DNA of 64,000 bases. Source: Chiridota heheva (lineage: Eukaryota > Echinodermata > Holothuroidea > Apodida > Chiridotidae). Shown piece after piece: positions 33,778 through 46,020 of this stretch. Where the stretch lies: NCBI GenBank assembly GCA_020152595.1, contig JAIGNY010003061.1, positions 645,501 through 709,500 of the forward strand. The letters run 5' to 3'. Numbering within the stretch: the first letter of the stretch is position 1; the number at the start of each line of letters is the position of its first letter. Below the pieces are notes generated by a model. The model was not told the DNA's origin. It did no database searches and worked only from the letters and a program-made list of their open reading frames with translations. The translations under genes were made by a program, and so were the position numbers.

Positions 33778-36126
33778 AGAGCCAATTTATAATCAACGAT
33801 GTATGTTATGTGAAGCACATGCCATACTCACAACCAACTTTCACATACTTGTAAAATTTTGACGAAGGAACATGACTTCATATTTCATATACAGAACAAC
33901 GAGGAATGTTTTCAGTCTCTCTCAGAACATCAAGTTGGCATTTGGCAATTCATGAAGGTTAGGTGGTTGTGGTTGACGGTGAATTTGGTATCTCAGAATG
34001 CTTCCCTTGCAGCACCTGACGTAAATTAAAGTGCAATATATGGAATGTAACTTTGGATACATGTAATATCTTTCCAACTAAGCTCATTTGTGAAAACCTC
34101 GCATGAAACTCCCCTTTTCTGACAGCAACAACTTAATGTGTCATGTTGCCTCTAAACTGTATTGTAACAGCAGAGTTTTAATAATACTATGATTTTGTAT
34201 TTCATAGTTAAAGGCTTTTTTGACTTCAGTTAAGTATTCAAACATTTGTACTTCATTAACCTTCAAAGCAGAATTGAAATAGGTTAAGTTCATCTTAGAC
34301 AGATGTTGCTTTAAGATTTTAAGTGTCAAAAGAATTTCCATCTTCCTCTGTGCACCTAAGTTCTGTTTTTTTGCTTCTCAATCCGAGTTACAAACAAAGT
34401 TTTTTTGTCCTGTTTTATCATCACTAAAAAAGAATTCTGAAATAGGTTCCGATATCATATAAAGCTATGATAATCAGAAAGCATTCTTAACATTAAAAGG
34501 ACATGTAAGTCAGATTAAAGTGCAAGTATGTTCTTAACACACTTTTTATCAAGAAAATTCACTTTTGAGAAGGTTTCCCGAAAGATGTCACGTGCCACAG
34601 GTGAGGTGAATATGAAACATTTGATAAAGAATATGGGTAGCGTGGTAAGTTTCCTTCCGTATAAAGTCAGATTATAAAAAATTTGAATTAGCGTATAAAT
34701 GAAATGCCCTGTCAATTGTTAGTAATCAGAAAAGGCTGAGGGTGGCAGCATTTATTTGTTTTGTATCTGAAATACTGTCAAATCATTGAAGGCATATATA
34801 TATCATTGAGTTATTTATCTATATATTTTCTGTATATAAGTTCATAAAAATTCAAATTTATACAAGTGTGTACACAGGTACAAATATCTTATAGATTTTG
34901 ACAAGATGCCATAATGTCGTGTCTGAGGTGTCTGAAATTGTGTTCACATTGATTAAGCTGCCACGATTTCATCTGCCATGTTAAAAGAAGGATTTTAAGG
35001 AATGTCCATGGGAATAGTGATGACAAAGTTCACTCTATTGTTATTAAATTATTAACAAATTAGTTTTTAAATCCCATCTTAGAGATGTATGGACTGTCTC
35101 AGATTTGTAACTTTATAGATTTTGCATATACTCAAGAATGTTGGAAATTAATTCAGCTAAAAATGATCAACTACTCAAGTTTTTGTATATGATAAAAAAA
35201 AAAATGTCATACTTAGAATTTTAATGCTGTTTCCAAAATGCTATCAGACATTTTGTAGATATCACTAGCCTTTCTTAATTTGTATAGCAAATGGTTTATC
35301 ATGAAATGCATGACCATTTCTCTATTGAGCATTTCGTTGTTTCATGTGAGATATATTAAAGCTCCATTCGTATGGGTAGAAAAAGTAATTTGAGGTATAT
35401 ATTAAAGGGAAATTAAGAAACACTTGCATTTACGGCAAAAGTTTCTTACAAAGTATTCAAATTGTTCAAATGAATTTATCCTGTTCTCATCTCCTTTCTC
35501 ACAATTGTATATCTCACCATGGGCGTGGTATTTGTACCTTTTGCCACAAGCTCATGTTTTGTCTGTATGATACACTTCTTTCAGACATGATCATTTTTCT
35601 CAAGTCGTGTTGAAGGAATAAGGGCTTTCATGTAAATGGGTCTGATGTAGCACAAGAGTTTTGCAATGATTCAACTATTAACTCTTTGTCATGATATTTT
35701 GTAGAGTAGACTTCATTGCACATTACAGATAAGAGCTGTTCAACCATGCACCAAAGTTGCACCAGGTATATTCTCATAAATATTTTAAGTACAATTACGG
35801 AAAGCGCTTCAATATTTTTACTTCTAGTTACGTAATTTTGTATAGGTATATCGAAACATTTTTTATTTAACCAGTTAAAGTTAGCAAGAAAAGATAATGG
35901 GTATAATAAACAATTTAACTAGCCAGTTATAGGAGTACTTTGCATGTCAAGTTTAAACTGTACTAGCAATTATTGAATGATAGAGATAGAAACATGACTA
36001 GGTTTTCAGGGTTTATTATCAACAGTACTTTACGACAGCTGAAGTGTGGTGTGAGTGAAACCAGTTAAAGGTTTTTTCATAGAAATCAAAATAGAGGGAA
36101 GATTTGAATGTACCATGATATGATGC
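33778..36126 (+). other. PLC-beta 3' untranslated region, extent unknown
   Basis: The sequence after the stop is AT-rich with no coding signal. An ATTAAA lies at 34025-34030 and another at 35355-35360. The first canonical AATAAA I found is at 35905-35910, and another follows at 36731. Any of these could mark the end of the transcript, so the UTR may be anything from about 0.3 to more than 2 kb. RNA evidence would settle it. Confidence 0.5.
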
Positions 36127-36496
36127 TATAGACCTTTTCAAACCGACTTTAGCTGCATGTGATTTCTTCAGCGCTTCGACTAATCAACTGCAGGGGGAAT
36201 TTTCCCTTTGTTTCCCAACTAACCATTTGCTGTTTTCAGGAAAAATTGTGCACGTATTACTTTCATGTACAGTACATGCATGTATGATATGTTCACTTGA
36301 AAACATTTTTGTCATACGCTTGGTCCCATGCCGTGTGTGAATTGTGCAGACAGCTAAGATTCCTCCAATATTTGATTGGTCAATGAGATTCCCCGATTAT
36401 ACGATTGGTCTATTGTGGACACGTGAATTTCAGTCATGTGACAATATTTAAATTAATTTTCCGGAAATTGCCGATTCAGATTTGAAAAGGTCTATT
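36127..36496. mobile_element. MITE-like element with 15-bp terminal inverted repeats
   Basis: The left end TATAGACCTTTTCAAACCG is matched at the right by TTTGAAAAGGTCTATT. The 370-bp interior has no open frame. I could not fix a target duplication. Confidence 0.65.
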
Positions 36497-37449
36497 GCCA
36501 CTAGTTAATGGAAAAAAATGTTTTTGTTTTTTTTCTCCATCTTTATTGGTTCCATTTTATTGGAATAGAATCGACTCTAAGAGCCTCTGAGATTGATAAA
36601 AATAATCAACTTGCCAGATCTTCAGATTACATTTGGCAGAATTTCTTCATTACTGTAAATCCTGTCAACTGTGAATATAACAAACTGCCAGTTGTGATTC
36701 TGTTAGAAATGAACAGAAGCACCTATCTAGAATAAAACATGTAATTCTTGAGACATTGAATGTCAGTAGCTTTTAATTGAAACGTACATAAGACCTCATC
36801 TCAATGCGTGATAAACCCAACGATAAAAGATATCAAAGATAGTAACAGATTCAGAACAATATTTGTTGACGTTTATGATTAGAAATAATGAGAGTTAGTC
36901 AAATTTGCAAAAGTGTTTTTCTTTACGTCAAAATTTACCTTCATTTTAGTATGATTGCCCTGCGTTTCGCACTTCAAATAAATGAAGGAAAAATGATAAA
37001 CAAAGTACATGTGTAGGAAGGTTAAGTACGTACGGGTAGTATCTATGTTGTGAAAGTTAAAATGAATGTTTGAATGAAAGCGATGTATGCGGGTTGTAAG
37101 ACATGGCAGATGTTAAATCCTCAAAACTTCTTAATGTCATTCTAGCATTAAGCACTTAAAATAGGATTATACATGCCAAAATACAGTTGAACAATTGAAT
37201 GGATAGAGAAATTGATTGGATTGTTATGAAAAATGGTTTTGCACCCGTGGACCTAGTGTTCCTCATCATATGATTAGTAGATGCTATCTAACTTTGATGT
37301 AAATTTGATAGCAAAAGTGAAAGTAGAGATGACAAGATTTTTATAGTTTGTTATAATTTTTCCATTTGATTTTCATGGTGCCGTAGGTTGTGTCATTGAC
37401 TCTTAAAAGCATTTTGGTGCATATTTTGTGTTCAAATCAGGTTCAATTG

Positions 37450-38031
37450 TTAAAGTAATATTTCCATGTTTTTCATAACCTTTGATAAGAAAGAGATCAA
37501 TTTTATAAACAATTTAGTACAAAAATCATGTTGATTCGTTATTCCTACCAGGAGATATTCAAATTTTGGGGTTCACAAAAAATGCCAGTGAACGAATAGG
37601 AAAAGGCTTAGTATGACATCACAGCAACACATTCTCCCACAAAGTTTATGTATTTTATTAAAATCTATCATCCTTTTTTATTAGTAAAACCTGCTAGAAA
37701 AATAAATTGATAAAAGTTAGGTATTTATATACATTGCCTAATATACCCTACTTCAATAACTTTTGGAAAATTGTTTCTATTCATACAAAAACAACCAATT
37801 AACATTCAAAGAAATACATAAACACTTGCAATGAAATTGCCTCTATGACATCATCAAACACATATTCATTATACTGTACAAAAACTTTAAAATGCAATTT
37901 TGAAATCTTTAAAAATCCATATCTCCTGAACGGAATATGATATCAACCTGATTTTTGTACCAAATTGGCTCTAAAAGTTGGCTCTTTCAAATAGAATTAA
38001 AAATTAAAAAACATGGGAATATTCCTTTAAA
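37450..38031. mobile_element. Foldback element E, long inverted arms
   Basis: The left arm TTAAAGTAATATTTCCATGT continues with TAGTACAAAAATCATGTTGA and CAGGAGATATTCAAAT. The right arm reads as its complement from CTTTAAAGGAATATTCCCAT through GGTACAAAAATCAGGTTGAT to CAGGAGATATGGAT. The arms are about 120-240 bp each and diverged. No transposase is present. Confidence 0.7.
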
Positions 38032-40390
38032 GATGCTTCAAATATGGAAGCTGACTGCATAAAGAGACTGTCCTAATTGTCAACATGTTTTTGGAAAGTA
38101 TAATAAGCTGGGATAAGTACCGTAAACAACAGGAGACATCAAAATAGTTATATTAGATGAACCACCATTGCTCTGTAATGAAAGGCTCTGCTGAAAGTGA
38201 CAGTGTTTCTTAAGGACTTAATAGCACAGTGTTTTATTGCAACTGTATAGGAAGTACCCCCTGTTCAGTTTTTTTCTAGATTCTTGGTGTATAAAACATA
38301 TGGAGATAATCTATAAACCTATTGTATCTGTTAGAATGGTGCTTCTATCGAGGATTATAAAATACGCAACAATATTTTACTGCTAGTAATTTCACAAGAA
38401 TCAGATTTTTTTTTATTTTATGGAAACAACTGTTGTCTTTATTTTAAGTTAATCTCCTTTTAACAATGTTATGAGAAATAGGATTATGTCAAGTCAGGAT
38501 GTAACTTAGATAAAGTTTTTCTGTGCTGTGCCCTGTTGAATAGCATAACCATGGTACAGTACAAATGCCAACCCATCATACAACATGTTTTTAGAAGCAC
38601 TTGACAAAATTCAGCCAGCATTTTATTGTGCACTGCCATGGTTTAAAGTAGCCCCACATTTTACATCATCCATTTTCTAGAAGAACTCAAAGGTAGCCTT
38701 ACGGGTGGTTCATAATCATAGGGCACCTAGGCTAGTTAATAAGAATGCCATGCCAAGATTTGAAGAGAACAAAAATTGAATACGTTTATTCAATTCAGAT
38801 TTGATTAGCTTAAGTGTAGTGCCTTTCATAATGTAAAATATCATATCTGGTGGAACGGGCGATGCTGGTGTGTGAATGTATATAATTGTAAATAGATGAT
38901 AGAATGGATTTCTGGTTATATCAGGGGTATTATATCATGACTAAAAACAATGTTATAAATATTTAGATACAAATTATCATAGGTGTCAATTAAGATATAT
39001 GTAATTGTAGAGTTGAAGAAATAATTGTATAAATTATGTAAGATATAAAGAAGTTAATATACAATCTTATATTATTCCATTGCACGTAGAGAAAATTTAT
39101 TTATATACTATTGGGACCATGTATGAGCTTTTGTTTTGAAAGTAGTGATGTTATGCAAAATGTTTTATGTCTTTAAAAAAAAAGGTGACAGGGATCTATT
39201 GTATGCAGGGCTGTAATTCCTGAGGGGACGGGGACTTGTTCCCCCTCCCCCCCCCCCCATACCTCTCTGTATATGTTCAAAAAATAAATGCATTTTGTGG
39301 AAAATTGCCTCTTGTTCCCCACTTTCTGGATAAGAGACCATGTCCCCCTCACACTTTCTGGATGAGAATTACGGCCCTGATTGTATGTGATAATATTGCC
39401 AAAGAAGCTTAAATCTGATAGCATTTAATGACAAGATTCAGACTTTCTGCTATAGATTGAATATATTTTCAAAGATATTTTGTTGCAAAGAAGTGCACAA
39501 GGTTATTGTGAGTATTGCTTCTAGATTAATTTGAATCGGAACTAGAATTGAAAGATTTTGGGAAGAGGTGAGCAAAGTTGTTTCGCCATGCGCGCGCCTT
39601 GATCTAATCAGGTTTTGTTTTCAAGTTATTATCATATATAAAGCACATCTTCTTCGTTATACCTTTCCTGAAACTGGAAGGGATGAATTTCCACTATTCC
39701 TAGTAACAGGGTGGTAATTGTTTTTTGTCTTCAGACAGGAAGTGTTATCAGTAGTGCTGTGGAGTATCTGTCATGGAATTATAACTTTTGATTAAGAGAC
39801 TCACATGAAGTTGTTGATATTTAAATGAGTAAATCTCATTGTAGATATCAATCAATCAATCAATAACGAAATATTTTAGGAGCAATATTTTAAAATAACA
39901 TTTTTCAACATTACTTCAGAGTTTTGAAGAAGTATCTCTAAGCTTGGAAAAGTTTTGTGGTAAGTTTGATGACTTAAATCAAGAAGATCTCTCTATGGAT
40001 TCAAATTGTTTAAGGGATTTGAGATTTGTTTTACACTTGGCTGTTTTGAGTGTTGGTTTGTATCTAATATCATAGCATTCCTGTTTAATCAATTTCCTTC
40101 ATACTTACAGTACTAGCCTTTATTCGTAAGTTTAGATATCAAACTCAAGGTAAAAACAAAAGTAATCAACCGACTTGAAGAGGTAACATCGAATCATTGC
40201 GACGTATCATAAGTATTATATTTCATTTCTTATTTCAACGAATAACTGATTTGATTACTACAGCAAATTAAGAATTTACTTAATATGAATTACTTAAATT
40301 TTGCATCATTTTGGTGACATATGTTATGCATCTTGTATTATAGTTGTGTATTTACAAGTGGTGGATGGGCTAATATGTACCCATTTGGTA
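38032..40390. other. Downstream sequence with no gene recognised
   Basis: The stretch is AT-rich and holds a CT/C run at 39241-39260. I see no exon, RNA or repeat that can be delimited. Confidence 0.4.
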
Positions 40391-40769
40391 ATTTCCCTTC
40401 CCTTGTGGTTCAACGAGACTTTAACCATACTGTTTGTAATTTCCCTTTGTGATTTAATAAGACTTTAACCATACTGTTTGTAATTTCCCTTCCCTTGTGG
40501 TTCAATGAGACTTTAACCATACTGTTTGTAATTTCCCTTCCTTTGTGGTTCAATGAGACTTTAACCATACTGTTTGTAATTTCCCTTCCCTTGTGGTTCA
40601 ACGAGACTTTAACCATACTGTTTGTAATTTCCCTACCTTTGTGGTTCAACGAGACTTTAACCATACTGTTTGTAATTTCCCTTCCCTTTTTGTTCAATGA
40701 GACTTTAACCATACTGTTTGTAATTTCCCTTTCCTTGTGGTTCAATGAGACTTTAACCATACTGTTTGA
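40391..40769 (+). repeat. 48-bp minisatellite, 8 copies
   Basis: The unit ATTTCCCTTCCCTTGTGGTT, CAATGAGACTTTAACCATAC, TGTTTGTA repeats at 40391, 40439, 40483 (this step is 44), 40531, 40579, 40627, 40675 and 40723. Since 48 is a multiple of three, both strands keep open frames across it (WFNETLTILFVISLPL on plus). These are not genes. Confidence 0.95.
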
Positions 40770-40911
40770 ATACAACCAAGCCATTGGCAGAGAACATACT
40801 TTTGTAATATTGACATAAATGCTGCTAACAGAAGATGGCTCACTATGCACAGTGGAGGTACCAGCCAATCAATGAATAATAATACAGCAGTCAAATGTGT
40901 TCTTGTTTTAC

Positions 40912-40950
40912 CGACTGGTTAGCTCAATTGGTAGAGCACCCTCTACTCTA
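40912..40950 (+). repeat. tRNA/SINE head fragment
   Basis: GGTTAGCTCAATTGGTAGAG is a perfect tRNA-type A-box segment, but no B-box follows within tRNA distance. It is probably a truncated SINE head. Confidence 0.4.
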
Positions 40951-43199
40951 TTATGAGTATTATTATTTTCAGCAGCATTTTTTTCTAATCAAGAGTGTAT
41001 TTGCATTACAAAATTTATTTTAAAAAATGTTTATTTTGTTACAAAAATTAATAAATACAAAATTGATTTTCGGTATTTTTTTTTTATATATAGTTTGCTG
41101 TTGATGTCTTGAGGCCGTAACACACCAAACGCGACGCGGCGAGCGTTTTTTTAGATAATCATACAGGAAACAAATGTTATAAGGTGCTTTGACAGTTTGC
41201 TTACACGAGATGAAGTTTACAATTGAGGCTTATTGATGATACTGGAAAATTTGTTAGAAATGCTTTTTTGTTCAAACTGTGGAGAAATTCGCTTTAGTGT
41301 GGTGCGATTTTCTGTCACAATGTGAATTTTGCTTTAATGGGCATAGAAAGGCCCTTTCAATCAATTTTCAGTTACATCTGAATAGCCATGCAATAACGAT
41401 GCTTCTCTTAAAACAAGAGGTAAAAATGTTTCTTTTTCTTTGTTTTATTTAATTTTGTATAAAACATCACTCGCTGCGTCGCATTCAGTGTGTAACAGCC
41501 TTTAGTGTCATCTCCACTATCCGTAAGCATAGTTTGTGATCAGTGGGCATATGATAAAAACTCTTTTTTTCAAATGAATTTTCCCCTTCCCAAAGAGTGC
41601 ATGCTTTTCAGATGCTCATGATGTCATATGCGCATTCTCTATTGCTTGAAATTTAAATTTCTGATGACGTCATAGGCAGTACCCTACATACAAACTTAAT
41701 GTCATTTTTGCAATCTTTTTCAATATCTATACGAAATGCACTGTTGTTTTTAGTTATTATTTATCTATAAGTTTTGATCAAATTGTGAAAGTTGGAATGA
41801 TTTTGAAAGTAATGAGCAAGGAAAGCTGTCAATGTATGTGGACTTGTAGTATCCCTACAGAGTTCCAACAGTAGACAAAATGGCTGCTTTCCTTTCACAA
41901 CTTTAAATTTGAATCTATCTGTAAAGGGATAGTTGCAAAATTTTCTTAGATTTACAGATGGAAAAATCTATTCAAAATGAAGATAGACATGTTACAAATA
42001 TGTAACATGCTTTATGAAATTTATTCCAGATTTGTTATTTTTTTTTCACTTGTTTTCATGCATTAAGTATTTCTTAAGAGTGGACAACATTTGCTATGGT
42101 GGAGATCTGGTTTGTATGCAACTTCTAAGTTCTTCTTTGTTTTGTTCACTTAATAGTCATCTCAAATTATTATGAATATCTACAAATTATTATTAATATC
42201 TATCAATCAATCAATATGGTAGGATAGATTTGTTGAAAGTAATCTCCTTTCTCTGAACTGAGTTCTCACTATGCATTTCACAGTTGTATTGCACAAAATA
42301 GATTATATGGTTGTTACATCGCCTCAAACTGCATATACCATGCTTTACCACTTCCGTATAAAATATTCATCTTTGCAAATGAAACCCATTTGTATAGATA
42401 ACATTACTTGCATCTTCATTTTTTTGTTTTGATATTGAATTAAAATTATTGCAGTCGTTTCTCACATTTAATTTATATATGGTGCAAATTAAAAATTGTT
42501 CAATTATTGCATAAATTGGTGATACTTGCTGCCTGATAGGTGCAGAATCAATAAGGTCTTAAGTGCACTTCTTGTATGTAGCATCCCACCAAGATGATTA
42601 TATATTGTAGCTCATGCAGAGATTGCATTTGTATTTGTAACACTTTGGTGGGGAAGACAAAGTCGACTCAATATATTACACATTGTAAGGTGCTTTATAG
42701 GTGCTTTACTTGGATTTAGGAATTTTAATAAATTAAATATTTCATTTTTTCAACCAACTTTTACTTGCAAAACAATGTTTGAAAGGACAATTTGTATTAT
42801 TTCATTTCCATTTCAGAATCTCTTATGTAGAACGTGTCTTATAGTCCCATTCTGATTCTGTCATATTAACGGTATCAATAGATTTAATAAGTCCCATGTT
42901 AGGTAATTCATTACTGGTCACTGTACTGACTGGGTTAATATCACACATTCTTTTTAGTCAATTTTGTGATATTTTATATATCTTATTCCTCTTCTCTGTA
43001 CTTGTATGGTGTAAAGATACATTTTGTGGTTTTATAAACTTTCCACCTTTTAAAAAGTAAATACAGGATTCATTCCAAATAAAGAAAATTATGGTGAAGT
43101 AACTACAATTTGTGTTTCTTCTTACTGTTGAATGTGTTTATCTAAGGACATGTGATAATGTGAAAAATAGCTTCCCTGCCCTTCACCTGCCCCTTAAGC
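40951..43199. other. Downstream sequence with no gene recognised
   Basis: The stretch is AT-rich. A perfect TGACGTCA lies at 41665-41672. The blocks near 41340 and 41590-41940 look like old repeats but have no boundary I can defend. Confidence 0.35.
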
Positions 43200-43234
43200 A
43201 ACTACTATAACTATATTAGAAGTTCTTCTACCCT

Positions 43235-43322
43235 ACCTACCTCCTACGCTCCTCAACCTCTCTGGCGTAATCTATTCTCTCTGGCACAGTTTGACCATTG
43301 CTGTTGTGGTGCCACTAACGCT
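43235..43322 (+). mobile_element. 3' end remnant of an RNase H-type LINE
   Basis: CTCTCTGGCACAGTTTGACC, then TTGTGGTGCC and TAACGC, resembles the last bases of the LINE ending at about 26590 (TCTCAGGCACAATTTGAC ... TCGTGGTGCCGTTAAG). It is joined directly to a second LINE fragment. Confidence 0.55.
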
Positions 43323-43323
43323 A

Positions 43324-43725
43324 GGTCACACCCACCTCACTCACTCCCACCTTATTGGCTCCCCCAACCGCTTTGCAACAATTGCCATTGCACCCTCACA
43401 GTCCATCACGTTCTCCTTGTTTTCCCCCTGTACAACCTTCCCAGAGCTTCCCTCGCTCTCCACAACTCAAATTGCCGAGTTCATTAAAAAAACCCTTCTG
43501 GATAAAGTTATCTCCTTCCTTCATCATGCTTCCCTTTACAACCATGTTTAGTCCTCCTCTCCCATACACCTCTCTCGATTCCAGCTTTCTGACTTTCAGT
43601 TCTTGTATTTCTCTCAATCTTCCTTTGATTTCTTTTCTTCCTACCTCTAGAATGATCTAACCTCCCAGGCACAATTTGACCCTCGTTGTCGTGGTGCCGT
43701 TAAGCTCTCATCAAACAAACAAAGA
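43324..43725 (+). mobile_element. 5'-truncated copy of the same LINE family
   Basis: It begins in the [10 protein letters not shown] coding region and continues through [20 protein letters not shown] to a stop near 43551. It ends with TTGTCGTGGTGCCGTTAAGC and a CAAA tail. Over this span it parallels 26170-26600 at DNA level. It has no 5' part. Confidence 0.8.
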
Positions 43726-44717
43726 ATAATGAAAGTCAACGTTTTTACATCATGAACATGTACATACCAGCGTACAACATAATTATACCAGATTTGAAAC
43801 AAAACAGACATGCGGTTGTTAAGATATGAACATTTTAAGATTATTACATTTAACCCCGCCTACTCATTAATATGCATGACATCACCATAAAAAAAAATAG
43901 GGCACATTAACAAACCATGGACTATTTGTGTACCAAATATGACATGAATCCAGTTTACCGTTCTTGAGATATCGCATTTACGAGCTGGCCGTCACAAACA
44001 TACAACCTCCCACCCCTCCCAACACACACACACCCATACCCACACACACGCCATCATGACTGCATAAAAACCAATGAGAAATTACTGCATGAATTCAGTC
44101 AAAAATGGCCCAAAAACTCATCATCATAATTTGCTTGTAACTTGATAATTTGTGCACCTGAATTCAATGCAAATCAAAGAAAATTTTGCAAGAATAAGAA
44201 AAAGTTGTGTCCAAAAATAATTTGTATGGTAATGGATTACTCGTGACGTGCTTGTATGTGCCATACAATCCCAAACTTTCCTCATAAAGACTACGTCAGT
44301 CTCACCAGACTCATAATCTGTTTCACTCACTTCTCATACACCCATCTCCTTCAAATGCTCCCCCACCCCTCTGGAATAACTGCTATGAACAACTGACAAG
44401 TCAAAATATTATCATAGACTAACCTCCCTCTCCCTACAATCCCACAACATCATTTGCTAATGATATTTGTTACCAAGTAAGTAGTTAGGCCCATTGCCAA
44501 CATGGGGCACGGGGTCATTCTCCCTTGGGAAGGTATGCCAAAAATCAAGCGAAAAAAATACAACACAAGGGTATATGGAGAATCTGCCCAAGTGCCCCTC
44601 GTTAAATGCCTGTGCCCCACCCCAACCCCTTCCAAAGGTATGCCCCCTTGCAAAAAGTCAAACAAAGAAATATTACACAAGGATATATGGATAATCTATC
44701 AAATGCCCCCTCATTGA
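43726..44717. other. Sequence with no gene recognised
   Basis: A short direct repeat of about 120 bp can be seen at roughly 44500-44600 and 44610-44720 (TGCC-AAA-TCAA... ACACAAGG-ATATGGA words). A CA-rich stretch lies near 44024. I see no coding signal. Confidence 0.4.
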
Positions 44718-45105
44718 GTGCTTGTAACATCCTTTCCCCTCCCCTTTCCCTCTCCTTCCTTTACCTCCCCACCCTTTCCATCCCCTTCCCTCCCTTCCCC
44801 CCTCCCCTTCCCCAATTTCCCTCCCCTTCCCTTCCCTTCCTTCCCCTCCCTTCCCCCCCATTCCCTTCCCTTCCCTCTCTCCTTCCCCTCCCTTCCCCTT
44901 CCCCCCTCTCCCTTTCCCCTCCTCCTCCTCCCCTTCCCTTCCCTTCCCTTCCCCTTCCCCTCTTCCTTCTCCTCCCCCCTTCTCCCCTCTCCTCCCCTCT
45001 TCATTTCCCCTTCCCCTCCTCCTCCCCACCTTCCCCCCCCTCTCCCCCCCCTTCCTCCCCCTTCCTTCCCCTCTCATTCCTCCCCTCCCTCCCCTCTTGC
45101 AACAA
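44718..45105. repeat. Polypyrimidine (CCCTT-type) tract of about 390 bp
   Basis: The plus strand is almost only C and T with TTCCCC/CCCTT units and very few purines. Long Pro/Ser/Leu frames on plus and Gly/Glu/Arg/Lys frames on minus come from the composition and are not genes. Such mirror-symmetric tracts can form triplex (H-DNA) in vitro. Confidence 0.9.
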
Positions 45106-45797
45106 TTTATGGCTACGGGCCTGGTAAGTAGGAAAATATGTCACCAAGTTACGATGAGAAAAAATTATGATTCAGAATTAAGAGCAATTGAGTATTGTAA
45201 AAGTATGTGGCTTTTCACTTGTGGGATTAGGGCAATAATTTGATATATCAATATTTGTAGGTCCACTTCTATTTCTTATATTTAATTACCAGGAGTGGAT
45301 CCAGGTGCTCGTTGTGTGCCTAGTCAACCCTCTCATAAAGGATAATGTTTGAACAAGATATCAAATTTAAGTTTACGATATTTTAGGAACCTATTCCAGA
45401 ATCTTTTAACAAACTTGTTGTAAAGGCAACATTAGCGTATGAATCTGGAGTCCACGGGGCCAGTTACCATTTTGGAACCCCGATAATGAAGGTCTGACGA
45501 ATTGTTTGGAAGAGTTAGATTCCCTTCACATCTTTTCTTATTGCAAAAGTGTGCATGATTAAATCAGCGCAAACACATTTTCTGGATGGGCCCTATGCTC
45601 ATATGTTAGCATTTTTAACATTTTATGTATTTTAAAGTTTTAAAAGGGTGTAGTGCTCATTTGCAAAATATATCTCTTAAGTTCAAAAGGAAGGAGCATT
45701 AACTCGTTCATCCTTGTCAGATCTTCTATATTCATATGTGATGTGTGCACCATAACTATTGGACTGATTCAAAACGTGTTTACATTTTCTGCCTACT
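45106..45797. other. Sequence sharing a short repeat with 53963-54030
   Basis: At 45485-45552, ATAATGAAGGTCTGACGAAT and a CATCTTTTCTTATTGCAAAA segment match 53963-54030. The remainder has no signal I recognise. Confidence 0.45.
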
Positions 45798-46020
45798 GTG
45801 GTGTAGTGGTTATCATACCTGTCTACAGACCACGAGGCCCTGGGTTTAAGCCTGGGTTGGGTAGACACGCCAGTGCACCACAACTGGTTATCAAAGGCCG
45901 TGGACATTGACTTGGTTGTCGATGTTATGTCTGTCCGTACGTTGTACCTGTGTTCTCATCCAGATCGTATTAAGCGTTTCGTGATAGCATTTGTACTATC
46001 ATAACCGAATACGCGGCGAC
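45798..46020 (+). repeat. tRNA-derived SINE
   Basis: A-box TGGTGTAGTGGTTATCATAC (45799-45818) and B-box GGGTTTAAGCC (45842-45852) have tRNA spacing. A SINE-like body with CAGTGCACCACAACTGG and AACCGAATACGCGGCGAC follows. The end is approximate. The head resembles an Asp/Glu/Val-type tRNA, but an acceptor stem is missing. Confidence 0.55.

Noticed and set aside
40410-40868. 152-residue minus-strand repeat protein
   Set aside because: It is produced by the 48-bp minisatellite. The same array is open on plus as well, and there is no start context or homology.
44606-45131. Proline-rich and Gly/Glu/Arg-rich proteins
   Set aside because: They come from the polypyrimidine tract composition on the two strands.
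45798-45865. Functional tRNA gene
   Set aside because: No acceptor stem or proper anticodon arm is visible. It is better explained as a SINE head.
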